Origin: Zerene cesonia
Taxonomy: Eukaryota; Arthropoda; Insecta; Lepidoptera; Pieridae
Reading direction: 5' to 3'
DNA length: 64,000 nt
NCBI RefSeq assembly: GCF_012273895.1
Contig: NC_052120.1
Span: 5,704,001 to 5,768,000 of the forward strand
Both the position numbers and the translations under genes were made by a program. How positions within the stretch are numbered: position 1 is the stretch's first letter; each line of letters starts with the position of its first letter. The notes under the pieces were generated by a model that ran no database searches, was not told the DNA's origin, and worked only from the letters and a program-made list of their open reading frames with translations. Positions 34,601-47,307 of the stretch are shown here, one piece after another.

Positions 34601-36178
34601 ACAAAAAGCCGCTACGTCGTATAGTGTAATTTAATTTCAGCCTAAGCTAGGAGTGGTCATTATAGAGGGTAAGTATTAAGTATGCGGTGGCTATTGCTAT
34701 TAAAAATAATAAGCAATTGACTTTTTAAATTTGCTTTACTTATTGAATTTCCATATGTTATTGATATGTTTCTTTAGCGATACTGAACTTTTATTCAACT
34801 TTGAATAAAACTGTTTTGCAATAAACACACTTTTTATTTTCCTTTGTAAACACTTATCGGAACAATAGCGCAAATTGTTCACACTTATTTAAGAATTTAT
34901 GAACTTATGGGGGAGGTGGTGCTTTCCGTAAATAATTAATAAGCCTTCTTAAATCCATTGTTAAGCTGATCAAAAGTGTTTAATTAAAACCACCTATTCG
35001 CCCGCGTAATTTAAGGAAATTCCCATCGAAATGGCATGTTTCACCACGGTATAAAGTTACATGTCAATGTCTAGCTTCCTTACTATCTTATATCATAAAA
35101 TTTCTCCGTTGCAACGCGACAGACAGACGATTAAACAAACACACTTTCGAATTCATTATATTGGTAAGAAAAGGGACGCATGTATTTAATTTTAATAAAT
35201 TGTATTTGTATACGAAATCAAAACTAAATTTAGTAAGTATAGTGAGGCACTCACAACATATTCGTGATACACTACCTTCTAATAATAATTATTATTAATG
35301 GCAAACTTCAGAAGCCTGCACAGCCTTAAAGCATTTATTATGATTGCTAGCTGAGTAGTATATTTAATCTACGACACAGATTACGCAAAAAGTATTTATG
35401 TTGAAATGTTTAAGGGTAAATGTAGACGTCAATATTTGGAATACATGACACAAAATATATGTTTGTGATCAGTATTTTATACTACCGACTTTTTTACTTT
35501 TTCTGAAATAATATAAACAAAATAATTTGAACATCCGTATTAATTTAAAACAACTAACAAAAACTGCTTACACTAAGAACTTAATCAATACGGACATGTC
35601 AGTAAAATAAAATAATGTACATATAAATTTTATTAAAAGCACAGAGTAACATAACTACACAGTCGCTGTACTCACATTTTAGGCTTTATAAAATCCGGTT
35701 TTAATTTAATTTACACTGGCTGTGAACATTAATTCCCTCAAAAAATTGCATTTTATAAAGCTTTTCATGCGCTTTCGCTTTTGCCATGTAATAAAAAATT
35801 CTAAGGCCAAAGTTATAATAACTGCAGCTTGGTACTTCAAATATATTTTAGCTAAGTTTTAAAATATTTTCGATATAAATTCATCAAACAGCTAAACCAT
35901 TAAAACGCGACTCATCTAAAATTTTTAAATACAGTCAAGCTTTCAATGGTTTCGCTCAATAGCTTCCAAGAATAATCTTTTCAAATATAGCCATGATTTA
36001 TTTTGTAAATTATTTCATATTCAATAGCAATTTTCCGTGGCTTCCGCTTACCTAGTTTACATAATTTTAACATTGTTAAGTTGAGTTTTGTATTTGTATT
36101 ACCATGTAATAATTGTGATAAAATAAATGAATATTGACTAATTAATGTTTTAATATATAAACGAATATATTTATATAA

Positions 36179-36236
36179 AAAAAATAAATGTTTTTAAGTC
36201 ATTGTAATTACAATGACTTAAAAACATTTATTTTTT
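36179..36236. repeat. 58-bp perfect palindrome
   Basis: 29-base arms with no spacer, centred at 36207/36208 (ATTGTAATTACAAT at the centre). An 18-base palindrome GTAACGTAATTACGTTAC follows at about 36237-36254. Unlike a transposon it has no flanking duplication. Confidence 0.95.
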
Positions 36237-39200
36237 GTAACGTAATTACGTTACACGTTGCAAACACTACGAATTCTTATGACTAAAAATTGTTTAGTTT
36301 ACATGACCAGCAAATACATACTTCATTCATACTGTGTTGTAACATAGGTATTTATCTGAATAAATACAACAAATACCGTAATAGATGCGGTTGCGTTCTC
36401 GTCTCTCGGATTTATATTGACGTTATGAATATCCGTACTTCGAACTAAACCCTCAAAAAAGATATGAGCAGTTTGGTGTGAATCCAGTTTCCGGGCCGCT
36501 TGCCAACTTTGTTCGCATTGCAGAAAGATGAGGTATCTATAAAAATTGTATTACACCGTTCAGTCTACGACGTGTAACTACAACCCCGACCAAATAGAAC
36601 GCTTACTAAGCATTTTTATGACGCTATTCGATTTTTATATAATATGTACTTATAGTCTCATTAAAAATATTTGCGGTAATGCATTTTTTTCGTTGGTTTC
36701 AATCAAGTGAAGAATACAACGTTATACGCGTTCTCAAATAAGGTAAACTAAATGAAAGAAGATATAAATGAATAAAAAAAAATAAGACATTAATATGAAA
36801 AGTGAAAAATGTTTGTTTTGTAATTCATTAAAAATTGTGTTCATGAAATGACTTCCATATTTAATCAATTTTGGCAAATTGATAAATTAATTTTACCTTC
36901 ACTTGCTTTGAGCAATTATTTAATTTGACCATTGCAGACATATCGGACAGCTCAAAATGCATGAAATTATTAAATTCTCGGAATCACTATCAATATGCGC
37001 CGCGAGCATACAAGCAGCGCTGCAAGCACTTGTATATTATAATAAAAAAGTTATGCATACAAAGAATTAATAAATAATAATTAATTACCCTTAAAGTTGA
37101 TTCTTTTATTATTTTCTTTAATATCTGGATAAACTCTATCCGTTTGTGAAATTATTACGCATGTGACGAACAATATTAAAAAAATCTGTGAAAAAGTTAA
37201 TTTACGATTGTTGAAGAATAAATTTTGATGTGTTTTTTCAATTCTTTGATAAATCAGCCCTTAGTGACGTGTCTTTGTGAGAAGACGTATTCAAGTACTG
37301 TTATCCGGACAATTATAAATATTTTGAAGTTTTTGAAGTTGTGATGATGTTACATATGCGCAGATAAATTAAAAAATCAAATGATTAAAGTACCTTGTTG
37401 TTCACTTCAAAATTCAGAGGTAGAATTAGATTAAAATACTAGCTTTTCGTCCGCGGCGTCGCACACGTAGTCAGAGGAAAATATAGACAGATAAAAATAT
37501 AATATATTACTTCAGTTCCGGGGTTTTACCCGCATAGTTTCCGTTCCCGTAGCGTTTCTGTGATGCCCTTTTGCAGGAACTACGTTTATAACAATTTTTA
37601 TTAAAATCGGTTCTACAATATTATTAGGAAAGGGTTGATTAATTATAATATAGTTAAGAGTATTTCGTATTTAAGTATCGAGTGTAAACTAGACTTAGGG
37701 TTTTTTTCTCGTTTGTTAATGATAATCGGTATTTTTACATGCCAACCTTGTTTTATTATTATATTGTGTAAGATATTTATGGGGTGGTTTAACAATTAGC
37801 CTCGGGCTGGTTTGGGCGGCTGTGCATAAATTTAAATTTAATATTTTAATTTATCAGCAACGTTGTTCTAAGCAAAAATCACAAGCGATTATTACCTTAA
37901 CCCCATTAGGTGACCTGTTTCCGCTCTATACAAAAAATAGGCTTATGATATTACAATAATTTGAACACCTTCATAGCACGTAACATATGAAAGTAATGTT
38001 TATGCTCCACACACTTATTTTCTTTTCTAAATACGTTTCACCAATATATGTTGCACTAGAAAACATTATTACCAATTCTTATATTACATAACAACACTGA
38101 AACATTATATGAGCGCCACCCCCTCCTCCCAATACGAGCTAGGCGTTGAACAAAGTGTTACAATTAAATCCAGCACCCGATACTTCAAACTTTAATGTCC
38201 ATTAACGTTGAAATAACGAGAGAACTCTCGTAAAGCGGATTAAAAAAATTTTCGTCATAACTTTAAATTAATATTAGAAGCAGGTGCGCTCGTATCAAGA
38301 GTATTTCATAATTATAGCAGCTTCGATGTAGCTAGGGAATGAAGATTACGAAGTACAATTTGCACGTCTACTTGGGACTTGGTAAAAATAAAAGATATTT
38401 TGGCGCGCATTTCTGATTTCTCCCGACATTATTGTATCATTGCGCTATCATTGTTTATACGCTGGGGATCATCACTCTGAGATTCTTGTTAATCTCGGTC
38501 TTCCTTATTTCTAAGCTCCTTTAATAAAAATTGACATAATACCTTTTTCAATTACGGTCCAAGAAGGTATAGTTATTTTATCTTTGTATGACTTCAGAAT
38601 ATATCCGCTTGATATTAGAGATTAAATCTGGAAAGCGTAAAGATTTTTCATCAGACTTGAATACCAAGGAATGCTAAAATGGTATTTCATTTACATAATA
38701 AAATATATTGCCTATACTGACTAATGGCTTGAATTAATGCATTTATTTATTTAATCATTTTAAAAATTGTCTAATATCTTATAGTTAGGTTCACTACAAT
38801 TAATTAATCTAATTCATTGAATTCATTTCTATGCGAACATGATAGGTATAAAAAACATTCTTATTTTTTTTTTAATTAAATGCAATGATAAATATTTTAT
38901 CATAACATTACATAATATGTATTACTAATATTTGTAATTATTATAAATTCATAAAGCTTCATAAAACACCTAACTGCTATTAAAGAGAACATAGCCTACA
39001 AAAGCAAATCCTATCCACGATGAACACAATGTGTTTTCTTTCTTTTTCATTGTTTAATTTCCTATGAATAAGGAAGCGATTATTTTTGTTTTTAAAAGAG
39101 CTGGCGTACCATCACAGAATCTTAAACAGATTACCAACTTGGTGCCTGCCAATATATTATATTCTGTCAATTATGTAATCTGTATATTCTGTCAAATTAT

Positions 39201-40000
39201 TTAATCATGTTCTTATTTTTCTATGATCTAGTATTTACGTATGTAAATCAAAACTCATTTTTGCGCTTTTTGATCCCTTCTCAAGAATTTATCAAAGGAA
39301 ACATTATAGCTGAGCTTTAAAACATATCATAATAACATTCCCTATAATACTAGTCCCTTAAAGGTACTAAAAAAAGGGACCAAATTAGTTTGAAACATTA
39401 AATGCTAAAAAAAATCGTTCCATAAATTCATTTATACAGTAAAGTATATCGAGTTATCGGAACGAATCGCATTATAATTAGAGGGAGCTACCAACGGCCG
39501 ATGATTTAATTATCGATGTTACAAATTAGATCCAGGAACTTTTAAAGTCGACTTGCTAAATCAATGGCTTTCGTCTATAAGCCTCGACTCCATTTTCTAA
39601 AATCGTTATAAAATAATTGGCGACTCGAGTTTCCTGATCATTGGAAATATGAAATTTTCATACTCTAAGAGTTTGTAGTTTAAGTTTATTTTCATTTAAT
39701 TTGATCACCTTATTCAATGAACATCCAATTACTCTCGAATAAATTTGTTTTAGAATTGACTTTAATAGTCTTCATATAATAAAACTATTTTCTATATAAA
39801 TTATTTTGGAAGCAAGAAGGGAAAAAACAAGCAGACTAATAAATATCTATCACAACGAAGTTGAATGTCTTAGTTTAGGATAAGCATATTTTTTTGGTCG
39901 AGAAGTTTTACTGTCTTAACGTCTTACAGATAAAGTCAATATAATGTTTTATTGTCCATTTCAATTACATAGACTTTTCACATAATGACATAAAGCAGCA

Positions 40001-40275
40001 GCAAGCAGTGGTGGCTCAGTGGTGAGGACCTCGGACTTAATATCGATAAGTCGGGGTTCGAGACCAGACGAGCGTGCAAGAAATAAATAGATTTTTTAAT
40101 TTATCTGCACATGTCGATAACATTACCACTGCTCAAACGGTGAACGAAAACATCGTGAGGAAACCGGCATGTCCAAGAATCAAAAGTTCGCCGACATGTG
40201 ACATCTGCCAACCCGCACTTAGCCTCATACGAGGCCTGTGTCCCAGCAGTGGTAACATATATGGGCGATAATGAC
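40001..40275 (+). mobile_element. tRNA-derived SINE
   Basis: The head GTGGCTCAGTGGTGAGGACC (A box) and GGGGTTCGAGACC (B box) are tRNA-like. The body contains GAAAACATCGTGAGGAAACC, a word typical of lepidopteran SINEs. The tail is CCCAGCAGTGGTAACATATA then TGGGCGATAATGAC. This is a different family from the 21328-21564 element. Confidence 0.8.
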
Positions 40276-40470
40276 CAATTAATGAAGGTTCCAAGCATTT
40301 AGGTAGGAATCTTTATTATTGTTACATCCAATTGTATCAAAGTATCTGAAGTATTTTTCGAACAAGTTTTTAATTAGCGTAAACTGAAGAAAGATGTTTT
40401 AAAAAATTCCACTGTTTTTTTATTTTATTGTAGTCGATTAAACGAAACGATATACTATATTTCCAATTTT

Positions 40471-40800
40471 TTTTATGTCATAGCGGGCAACTGAGCTGGT
40501 GGTTCGCCTGATGGTAAAGGATCACCACCACCCATGAACATTCGCAGAGGCTCAGTTCTCTGAGAATGCACTGCCCGCTTTTAAGGGATAAGGGATAAGA
40601 AAAGGATTGATGACTGGAAAAAGGGAATGGACTTTGAAAGGAGAGAGGAGAAGGAAATAGGCCTCCGGCTCCCCCCTCACCGTACGAAACACAATAACAA
40701 GCTATTATTTCACGCCGGTTTTCTGTAGGGGGTGTGGTACTTCCCCGTTGCGAGCTGGCCGGCGTGCCGAAGCATGCTCGACTCCCACATTAATCCCACA
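40471..40800 (+). repeat. family A repeat, near-complete copy
   Basis: Begins TTTTATGTCATAGCGGGCAA, includes ACCACCCATGAACATTCG, a purine-rich GGGATAAGAAAAGGA section and TTTCACGCCGGTTTTCTGT. Ends CCGAAGCATGCTCGACTCCC then ACATTA. With 43581-43920 it defines the family: about 330 bases, no ORF, purine-rich centre. Confidence 0.8.
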
Positions 40801-41151
40801 TTAATTATCTAGATTTAGCACTTTACATCTTTTTAGTGCCTTTTTTGTTAGCTTATGACAAATGTTAATACTGAATATATCTTTTCCATTCTCATGTCAT
40901 GGCAAGACGTTTATAGTTTCTGTAGTTAAATTCCAATATTATTTTATTCAGTACTACCGGTCCGCCCCGGCTTCACCCGTGGCACGCTTTCCACTTCATA
41001 GAACCTTACTTATACCTCATTAGAAACGTTAACGAAAAATTAGGCGAACTGCTAGCGCTGTTTTCGAGTTTTTCTTTTGGCTATTTATTTTAATTTAAAT
41101 AATAATTATTGTATTTCAATTTAAATAATTTGTATTTTGAAGCTGAAATCA

Positions 41152-41227
41152 TTTATTGTATACTTCGAATTCATTTGAAGTATACAATAAAAAATATCAG
41201 ATTTCAATAAATCTGATATTTTTTATT
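41152..41227. repeat. two overlapping hairpins
   Basis: Hairpin 1 has 15-base perfect arms (41152-41166, 41177-41191). Hairpin 2 has 19-base perfect arms (41186-41204, 41209-41227) with a 4-base loop. They share 41186-41191, so only one can form fully at a time. Confidence 0.9.
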
Positions 41228-41733
41228 CTGGAAACTTGAATCACAATCGTCGCTGTTCTACTTATTCGTCGTAATTCTCTTAGAGTATACTAATTTTTCC
41301 TATAATTTCATTTATTCCCGGTAACCGGTAAGGTAGAAAACAATTTGCTTTACTTATGCTTTTTACTTTTTGTTAGAGAGTTATAGAGCTATAGCTATTG
41401 TTTTATAAGTAATAATGCTTGTAAAAAGATAAATGTTTATGATATATGCCTGAGCCCTACAAAAGAAAAAAATCTTTTTAAAAATACTGCTAATATAAGA
41501 GGTTTTCAATAGAATAAAAGCAATAAGTATTTTATTTATTTAAGAAGTAAAAAGAAATCCAATACGTTCATGTTCGTTCATTTATATAATCTGGTCATAT
41601 GCCTTTACTGATATAATACGCTTTACATATAAAATAATGTTTTACATGTTCGCAGCGTTATCTAGGCTATTTTGCTGCTGTGTCAAAATTTCATTTAACA
41701 GAATAGACACAAGTAATTGAGTAAAAAATCAAA

Positions 41734-41773
41734 CGTGTAATTTTTTGTATCAAAAATACAAAAAAATTACACG
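41734..41773. repeat. short hairpin
   Basis: CGTGTAATTTTTTGTAT at 41734-41750 pairs with 41756-41773 except for one T in a homopolymer; 5-base loop. Confidence 0.85.
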
Positions 41774-43580
41774 ATGAACAAACTCGATTGAATTATAGTT
41801 GACATATTAATTGTTAAATCAACACTGAAATGATAACTTTAAAAATAAACTATCTGAAGCGTGAAATTGGAACCTATCGGCTAAAAAACAAACAGCAACA
41901 TTGTTAAGCATACAGGTATGTTGTCTGTGTGAAAATTTTCCACAAATACGCTCTCTCAAAAATGGATTGATATTGTTAGACATTCAGTATATGCCAAAAA
42001 AATGTTTTCAATGAGCTGATAATTATAAAAAAACTACTGTTATATTATAAAATATAACAACTTGAATATTTATCGACTTCTCGCCAAACTAACAGGGATC
42101 GCAAATTAGATATAACAAATTCATTAACTAAAGATACATAAGAATACTCCTACGAAGAAACGAAAATAATAAATGACTATCCAAGCGGTAGCCGGCACCC
42201 ACAGCTAGTACCTCTCATAATACCCAAAATAGCAATAGAATAAGCCATAACGAATTAAGCAAATATACAATCAACAGGGTGTTATATACGTAACTAGATG
42301 ACACTGTTCGCAGTGGCATATTAACCACAGTTGATTGCAGTACTAAATTGGATGTGCACCTATGTACATTGCACATACTAGACCAATTTGCAAGTTGCCA
42401 GCATGTGTTTCACCATGTAAACAATAATGGACTCAATTATGCTGTAATACAATTGAAAGTCGATCAGTCTCACATACAATGCATGACGTCTTATCGCTTA
42501 AATTGTTGTTTGAATGTTGCATTTCTAATAAGTCTTATGTGTAATAGGTTTCGTTGTGAACTTTTGTGTCAATAAAATTGTACTAAAGTTACGTACTTAT
42601 TAATAGGGCCAATGTTACATGCTTATTTGCGCTAAGGGTGTTTATCGCAACCGAGACTATACAAGAAGAAATTGCATGGATTTCGAGGGTACTCTTCTTT
42701 ATCGACGTAATGGGCAGATGGGGCGGAATATTTGACACGACTGTTAGATACAAATAATTATACAACAATAACATTGACATAATTTCTACATTGATATTTT
42801 GTAATGAAATTTCATGATGGAAATAATAATGATTTTGATGGGAAAGTTTTAAATAACATCGTATAAAAGTTTTTTCATTTGTACTCTACCCAATTTGCTT
42901 ACCTTTATGAAAGTTATATGAAAATCGTTGCTGGATTTTAATATCGTTACCCGTTTTTAATATTGAATGTCAATAACAAAAAACCTACTTTCGCAGGATA
43001 TTTCAAGTCATAAACATTGTGTATGGTTGGATGAAAATTAAAATATATTCAGAAAACATCAATTTTTTTTCCTCTTGAATATTAATTGATAACTGTAAAC
43101 TAATGCATCAGACACTTAGGTTAACGTTACATGAGAGAATAATATTTTCCACGATTCCATATGTGAAAACGATATTGCCATTAAAATCTTTATCCATTAT
43201 CGTATTTGTTTCTAATGTTTTTGATTTTATGAAAATGTTAAAATTTTTAATATCATACTAACTTTTATTAGTTCGTTAGCAATGAAGTTCAAATAGTGTT
43301 ATTTGTTAGATAGTTATTTTAATATGTTATTTATGTTGATTAGAAAAGTTAAAACTAACTAGCTTATCAGATATAACATTTAGTGTCATAAACCCAGCTG
43401 TATCACTAATGATTAAATGAATGATTTTATAATGAAGACTCTCGTACATTAACTCATTCGTATTATATTAATAGCTGTGCCCCATGGTTTTACCCACGTA
43501 AAACCTGATGTATATAGCCTAAATTGCTTAAATTGCTTCGCACACGTTAAATTCAGAGTAGTTTAATAGATATATATATT

Positions 43581-43920
43581 TTTTTATGTCACAGTCGGCA
43601 ATGGAGCTGGAGGGAAGCCTGATGGTAAGCGCTACCACCGCCCATGAACATTTGGAAAAGCATAGGGTCCATTGCAGACCTTACTCCTCTACAAATGGAT
43701 TGCCTTCGCATTGGAAAGGGATTAGGAAAGAATTGACGGGAAGAATAAAGGACAGGACTGGGAAGGGTAAGGAAAAGGATATGGGCCTCCGGCCCCCCCA
43801 CTCACCGAACGAAACACAGCAGAATGCTATTTCACGCCGGTCTTCTGTAGGGATGTGGTACTTCCCCGCTGCGAGGTGGCCCAATTCGTGCCGAAGCGTG
43901 CTCGACTACCACATACACAT
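43581..43920 (+). repeat. family A repeat, near-complete copy
   Basis: Begins TTTTTATGTCACAGTCGGCA and ends CGTGCTCGACTACCACATAC. Carries the quasi-palindrome (GCATAGGGTCCATTGCAGAC then CTTACTCCTCT) that became a perfect hairpin in the 24425-24670 copy. Confidence 0.8.
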
Positions 43921-44067
43921 ATTTTTATGTATACTATAAACCTTCCTCTTGAATCTATCTATTAAAAAAACCCATCAAAATTCGTTGCGTAGTTTTAAGG
44001 ATTTAAGCATACATAGAGATATAGGTACAGAGAAAGCGACTTTTTTCTATACTATGTAGTGATGAAG

Positions 44068-44190
44068 CGTTCCTCAATAAATGGGCTATCTAACACTAAA
44101 AGAATTTTTAAAATCCGACCTTAGATTAGCGCGTTCAACCAAACAAACAAACAAACTCTTCAGCCTTATAATAACTGTATTGATACTAAA
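44068..44190 (+). mobile_element. RTE-like LINE 3' end fragment (family B)
   Basis: CCTCAATAAATGGGCTATCT, then AAATCCGACC and AAACAAACTCTTCAGCCTTA, in the same order as in 4605-4772. 5'-truncated. Confidence 0.65.
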
Positions 44191-44514
44191 ATACATCAGA
44201 GTGGTATATCGCTCTGCAGGTGCCGCTGAAATCTGAACGGATTATAATGAATATTGATAACGCATATATGTATAGCAATAGATAAGCTTTCAAGAAGCTT
44301 ATTTCTTACTTGTTTAAGAAAATCAGCGAGTTTTGAAGCTAGTTTTAAAGCTAGTTTTAAATAAACGATATGGTAAAATATAAAAATTGTTATTTCATGC
44401 TTTTGGATTAATATATTCATTACATTGAACTTGTACAATAGATCGGACTCAATAACTTACTCCATTCCATTTATATCTAGAATACCACAGTTACACAATC
44501 ACACCTCAAACTTG

Positions 44515-44633
44515 TAAATCTCTTTATATGAAGAGATTTATCACAAACATTAAGAGTTAAAAAAAATGTCCTTATCTACATCAATTAAGTGTAGTTTATA
44601 TACAAACTATACTTAATTGATGTAGATAATAAG
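44515..44633. repeat. two neighbouring hairpins
   Basis: First: 10-base arms 44515-44524 / 44531-44540. Second: about 25-27-base arms 44571-44597 / 44604-44633, with one mismatch and a 3-base bulge. Confidence 0.85.
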
Positions 44634-46228
44634 AACTATATTGTCGACCGTGTCACTTTGAGCATTCCAATTTACCAGTTCTAACAAAGGGTTAACGTCA
44701 ATTAGCCATCAAAAACAGGGTAGTGGACTATAGACACAGGGCTGGCCTCTATTTGTCATTAATTTGGTAAATGAGGTGACAGGAACATGGGCGCGGTCAC
44801 CAATTAGTACTTCTATTACTGAGAACTGCGATGTTTGTGACAAAGGTACAATTATTTATTGACAAACAACCTGTTTCCTAATGACTTGGTACGATGAGAG
44901 GAGCAAAAGTAACCATCAGAAAATTAAAATAGGCTCAAAGAATAAGGACGCTAATCAACCGAAAACCAGCCTACGTCGTAATAAACGAGTTCAAAAATAC
45001 AGGGGTAAATGGTACATATATAAATCAAATGTATTAAATGAATAATGAATCGCGAAATGTGTTGCTAAGCGTAAAACTCGAACGGGTTGACCAATTCGAC
45101 AAAATTTTACGTTTTAATGCACAAGGAAGGTTCGTATGGAGTCTAAAAACGTACAACGGGTGAAGGCGGGGCGCTCAGTTTTAAAAAATATTAGGAAGGT
45201 TCAATTTTCGAAATTCGATCTAATGACTCTCTCTTGTGTCAGTTGTTTTCCGCTGCGCGTGTAGCCATGAATCATATATTTGACAAATATGCTTACTATC
45301 AAAAATAAGGGATCATGTACAAGAATGAATGTGAAAATCTCCCCATTCTTGTATTCGTCATCCCTCACAGGAAATGGTATATAATCTATAATTTATTTTC
45401 ATTAATATAATAACTTCAATATTCTTTGTTACTATTTTTTTTTTATTTTCTTTGTTTTAAATATAGGATTTTTTAAATTGTTGATGGTGTTCCGGAAAAT
45501 CAAATATAAATTCATATTAATTTCTCAATCATCACAGCACAATTGTAATCCGTTTCAATTGTACGCGTAGGTGCTTCCATTAATCCCGTAAGATTGCAAA
45601 AGTTAAACTGAAAATTTAATTTTACACGCATTAAACAATAATTTCTATTATACAGCCATTTTGGTGAAATATGTGACATAATCGCCATTACGCTAAGCAA
45701 TTTGAACTCTTTGCACAACTCAATTACATGTTACAATAAAAGCCAAAACTTTCGCAATTAAATCTAGCACTACAATAATTTCCAAATTAGCCATGATAAA
45801 CGGCGCTATCGTGTAAAATATGATAACGAGATATGTGACACAGAGATGTGTATGCACATAATGAAAGTCATTCGGGAAACGCTAATTAGCAATTTGAACA
45901 GTAATCAGTTGACAATTAGTAATGTGTGATTGCGAGCCGCAATTGGTATTGTACTCCCGTGGCATGTAAATAAAAGGCAACGGTTTCCGACACTGAAAAC
46001 TGCACGCAGAGTTACGTTTTGGCACAAATTTTGCATAATAACCATTGTGATAGTCGGCTACTGGGTGTGAAGGCTACCCTTGTTTTATTGCTATTCTCAT
46101 ACTCCTTATATTATACAATTTAGTCATATTGTAATCAAACATTTAGTATACGCGCTTTTATGAATTTCATTATATGGTTATCCAAGTAGGTATGCAACCC
46201 TATTGTGTTGAATTTCACATAAAATTGA

Positions 46229-46262
46229 AAATTAAATTTAATGAATCCATTAAATTTAATTT
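46229..46262. repeat. perfect 15-bp-arm hairpin
   Basis: Arms 46229-46243 and 46248-46262, 4-base loop AATC. Confidence 0.9.
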
Positions 46263-47307
46263 GCGCTGTAATGGAATCCAAAAGGTTACTCTAAGATAAT
46301 CCTAGCTAACCTCGGAAAATTTATTAAAACTTTTTATTTAATCTTAGAAGTTATAATTTTTGCAAAAAGTCCACGTAAACTTGATGATAAAAGAAACAAA
46401 ACAGCGGAAAGCTTTTTCAGACTCTTATCAAAGGCCATTATCTTCTGACCTGAAAAGTGGAATTATATTTTGTCTCTTTTTATGTGGAGTAAATAAGTTA
46501 AGAAAACCGGGGACGTAATTTAAAAGTTGCCTTCAAGTGGTTGTCCTGAAGTACGGTGGACTCACGAAATGACTAAACAATCGTATTACCCCCATTATTC
46601 AAATAAATTGGATTTTAGAAAAACGTCTCAAGGGTACGAGTAAATAACTTACATAAAAATGTTCTGCCAAACAATTGGGGACTTTAATTGGTTTCGGTTT
46701 GTGATTTTCTTGATAACTCATTAGTAGCCTGAAAGTATAATTATATACATAAATTTTAATAGTCGAAATTTGCTTGCGTAGTATTAAAAAAGCTAAAGCG
46801 CTTGTTAGTGTATACCCATTAATTTTAGTGGAAAACAAAAACAATACCATTCGTTTAATAAACGGGCAAAAGCATGATGTGAAATATTTTTAATTTGATG
46901 AAAGTTATAATTAATAAAGATAAGCCAACGAGGGACACATTATTAGCATTATTTGCATGACGACAAAATTAAAAACGAGCTCTCATTTCTGTTCCATCCA
47001 TTTGCTTAATGGACTTATACGGCACTAGGGACTTCGCGAACCAACTTTCATCACACTAAAAGCAACGTACAGAAAATGCTTCAGATTAATAAACTTCATA
47101 TTTTCTCTGACTTTCGATATATTTACTTAGGGTCATGGTTCCGGCTGCGTCGCAGCTCCTTTGATGGGTATATTTTTAGAATGCTTGTAATTTTCTTTGC
47201 CACACAATTATACTGAAGTAAAAAATATAAATGTAGATACATTGCGTTGATATACAATATAAGGCTAATATTATATGATACTAGGCTTACTGGTATAACT
47301 CATTTAA

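Larger units (their letters stand above)
29669..47307. other. gene desert on contig 2
   Basis: 17.6 kb without an exon-like ORF on either strand. It is AT-rich with family A, family B and SINE fragments and several hairpins listed separately. A few less AT-rich tracts without repeat similarity (about 30180-30300, 30750-30920, 32160-32400, 34480-34640, 44700-44830, 45880-46000) could be regulatory, but nothing in the sequence proves it. The longest ORF (43586-43939) is repeat sequence. Confidence 0.65.

Noticed and set aside
43586..43939. 117-codon ORF
   Set aside because: Lies entirely within a family A repeat; other copies do not keep the frame.
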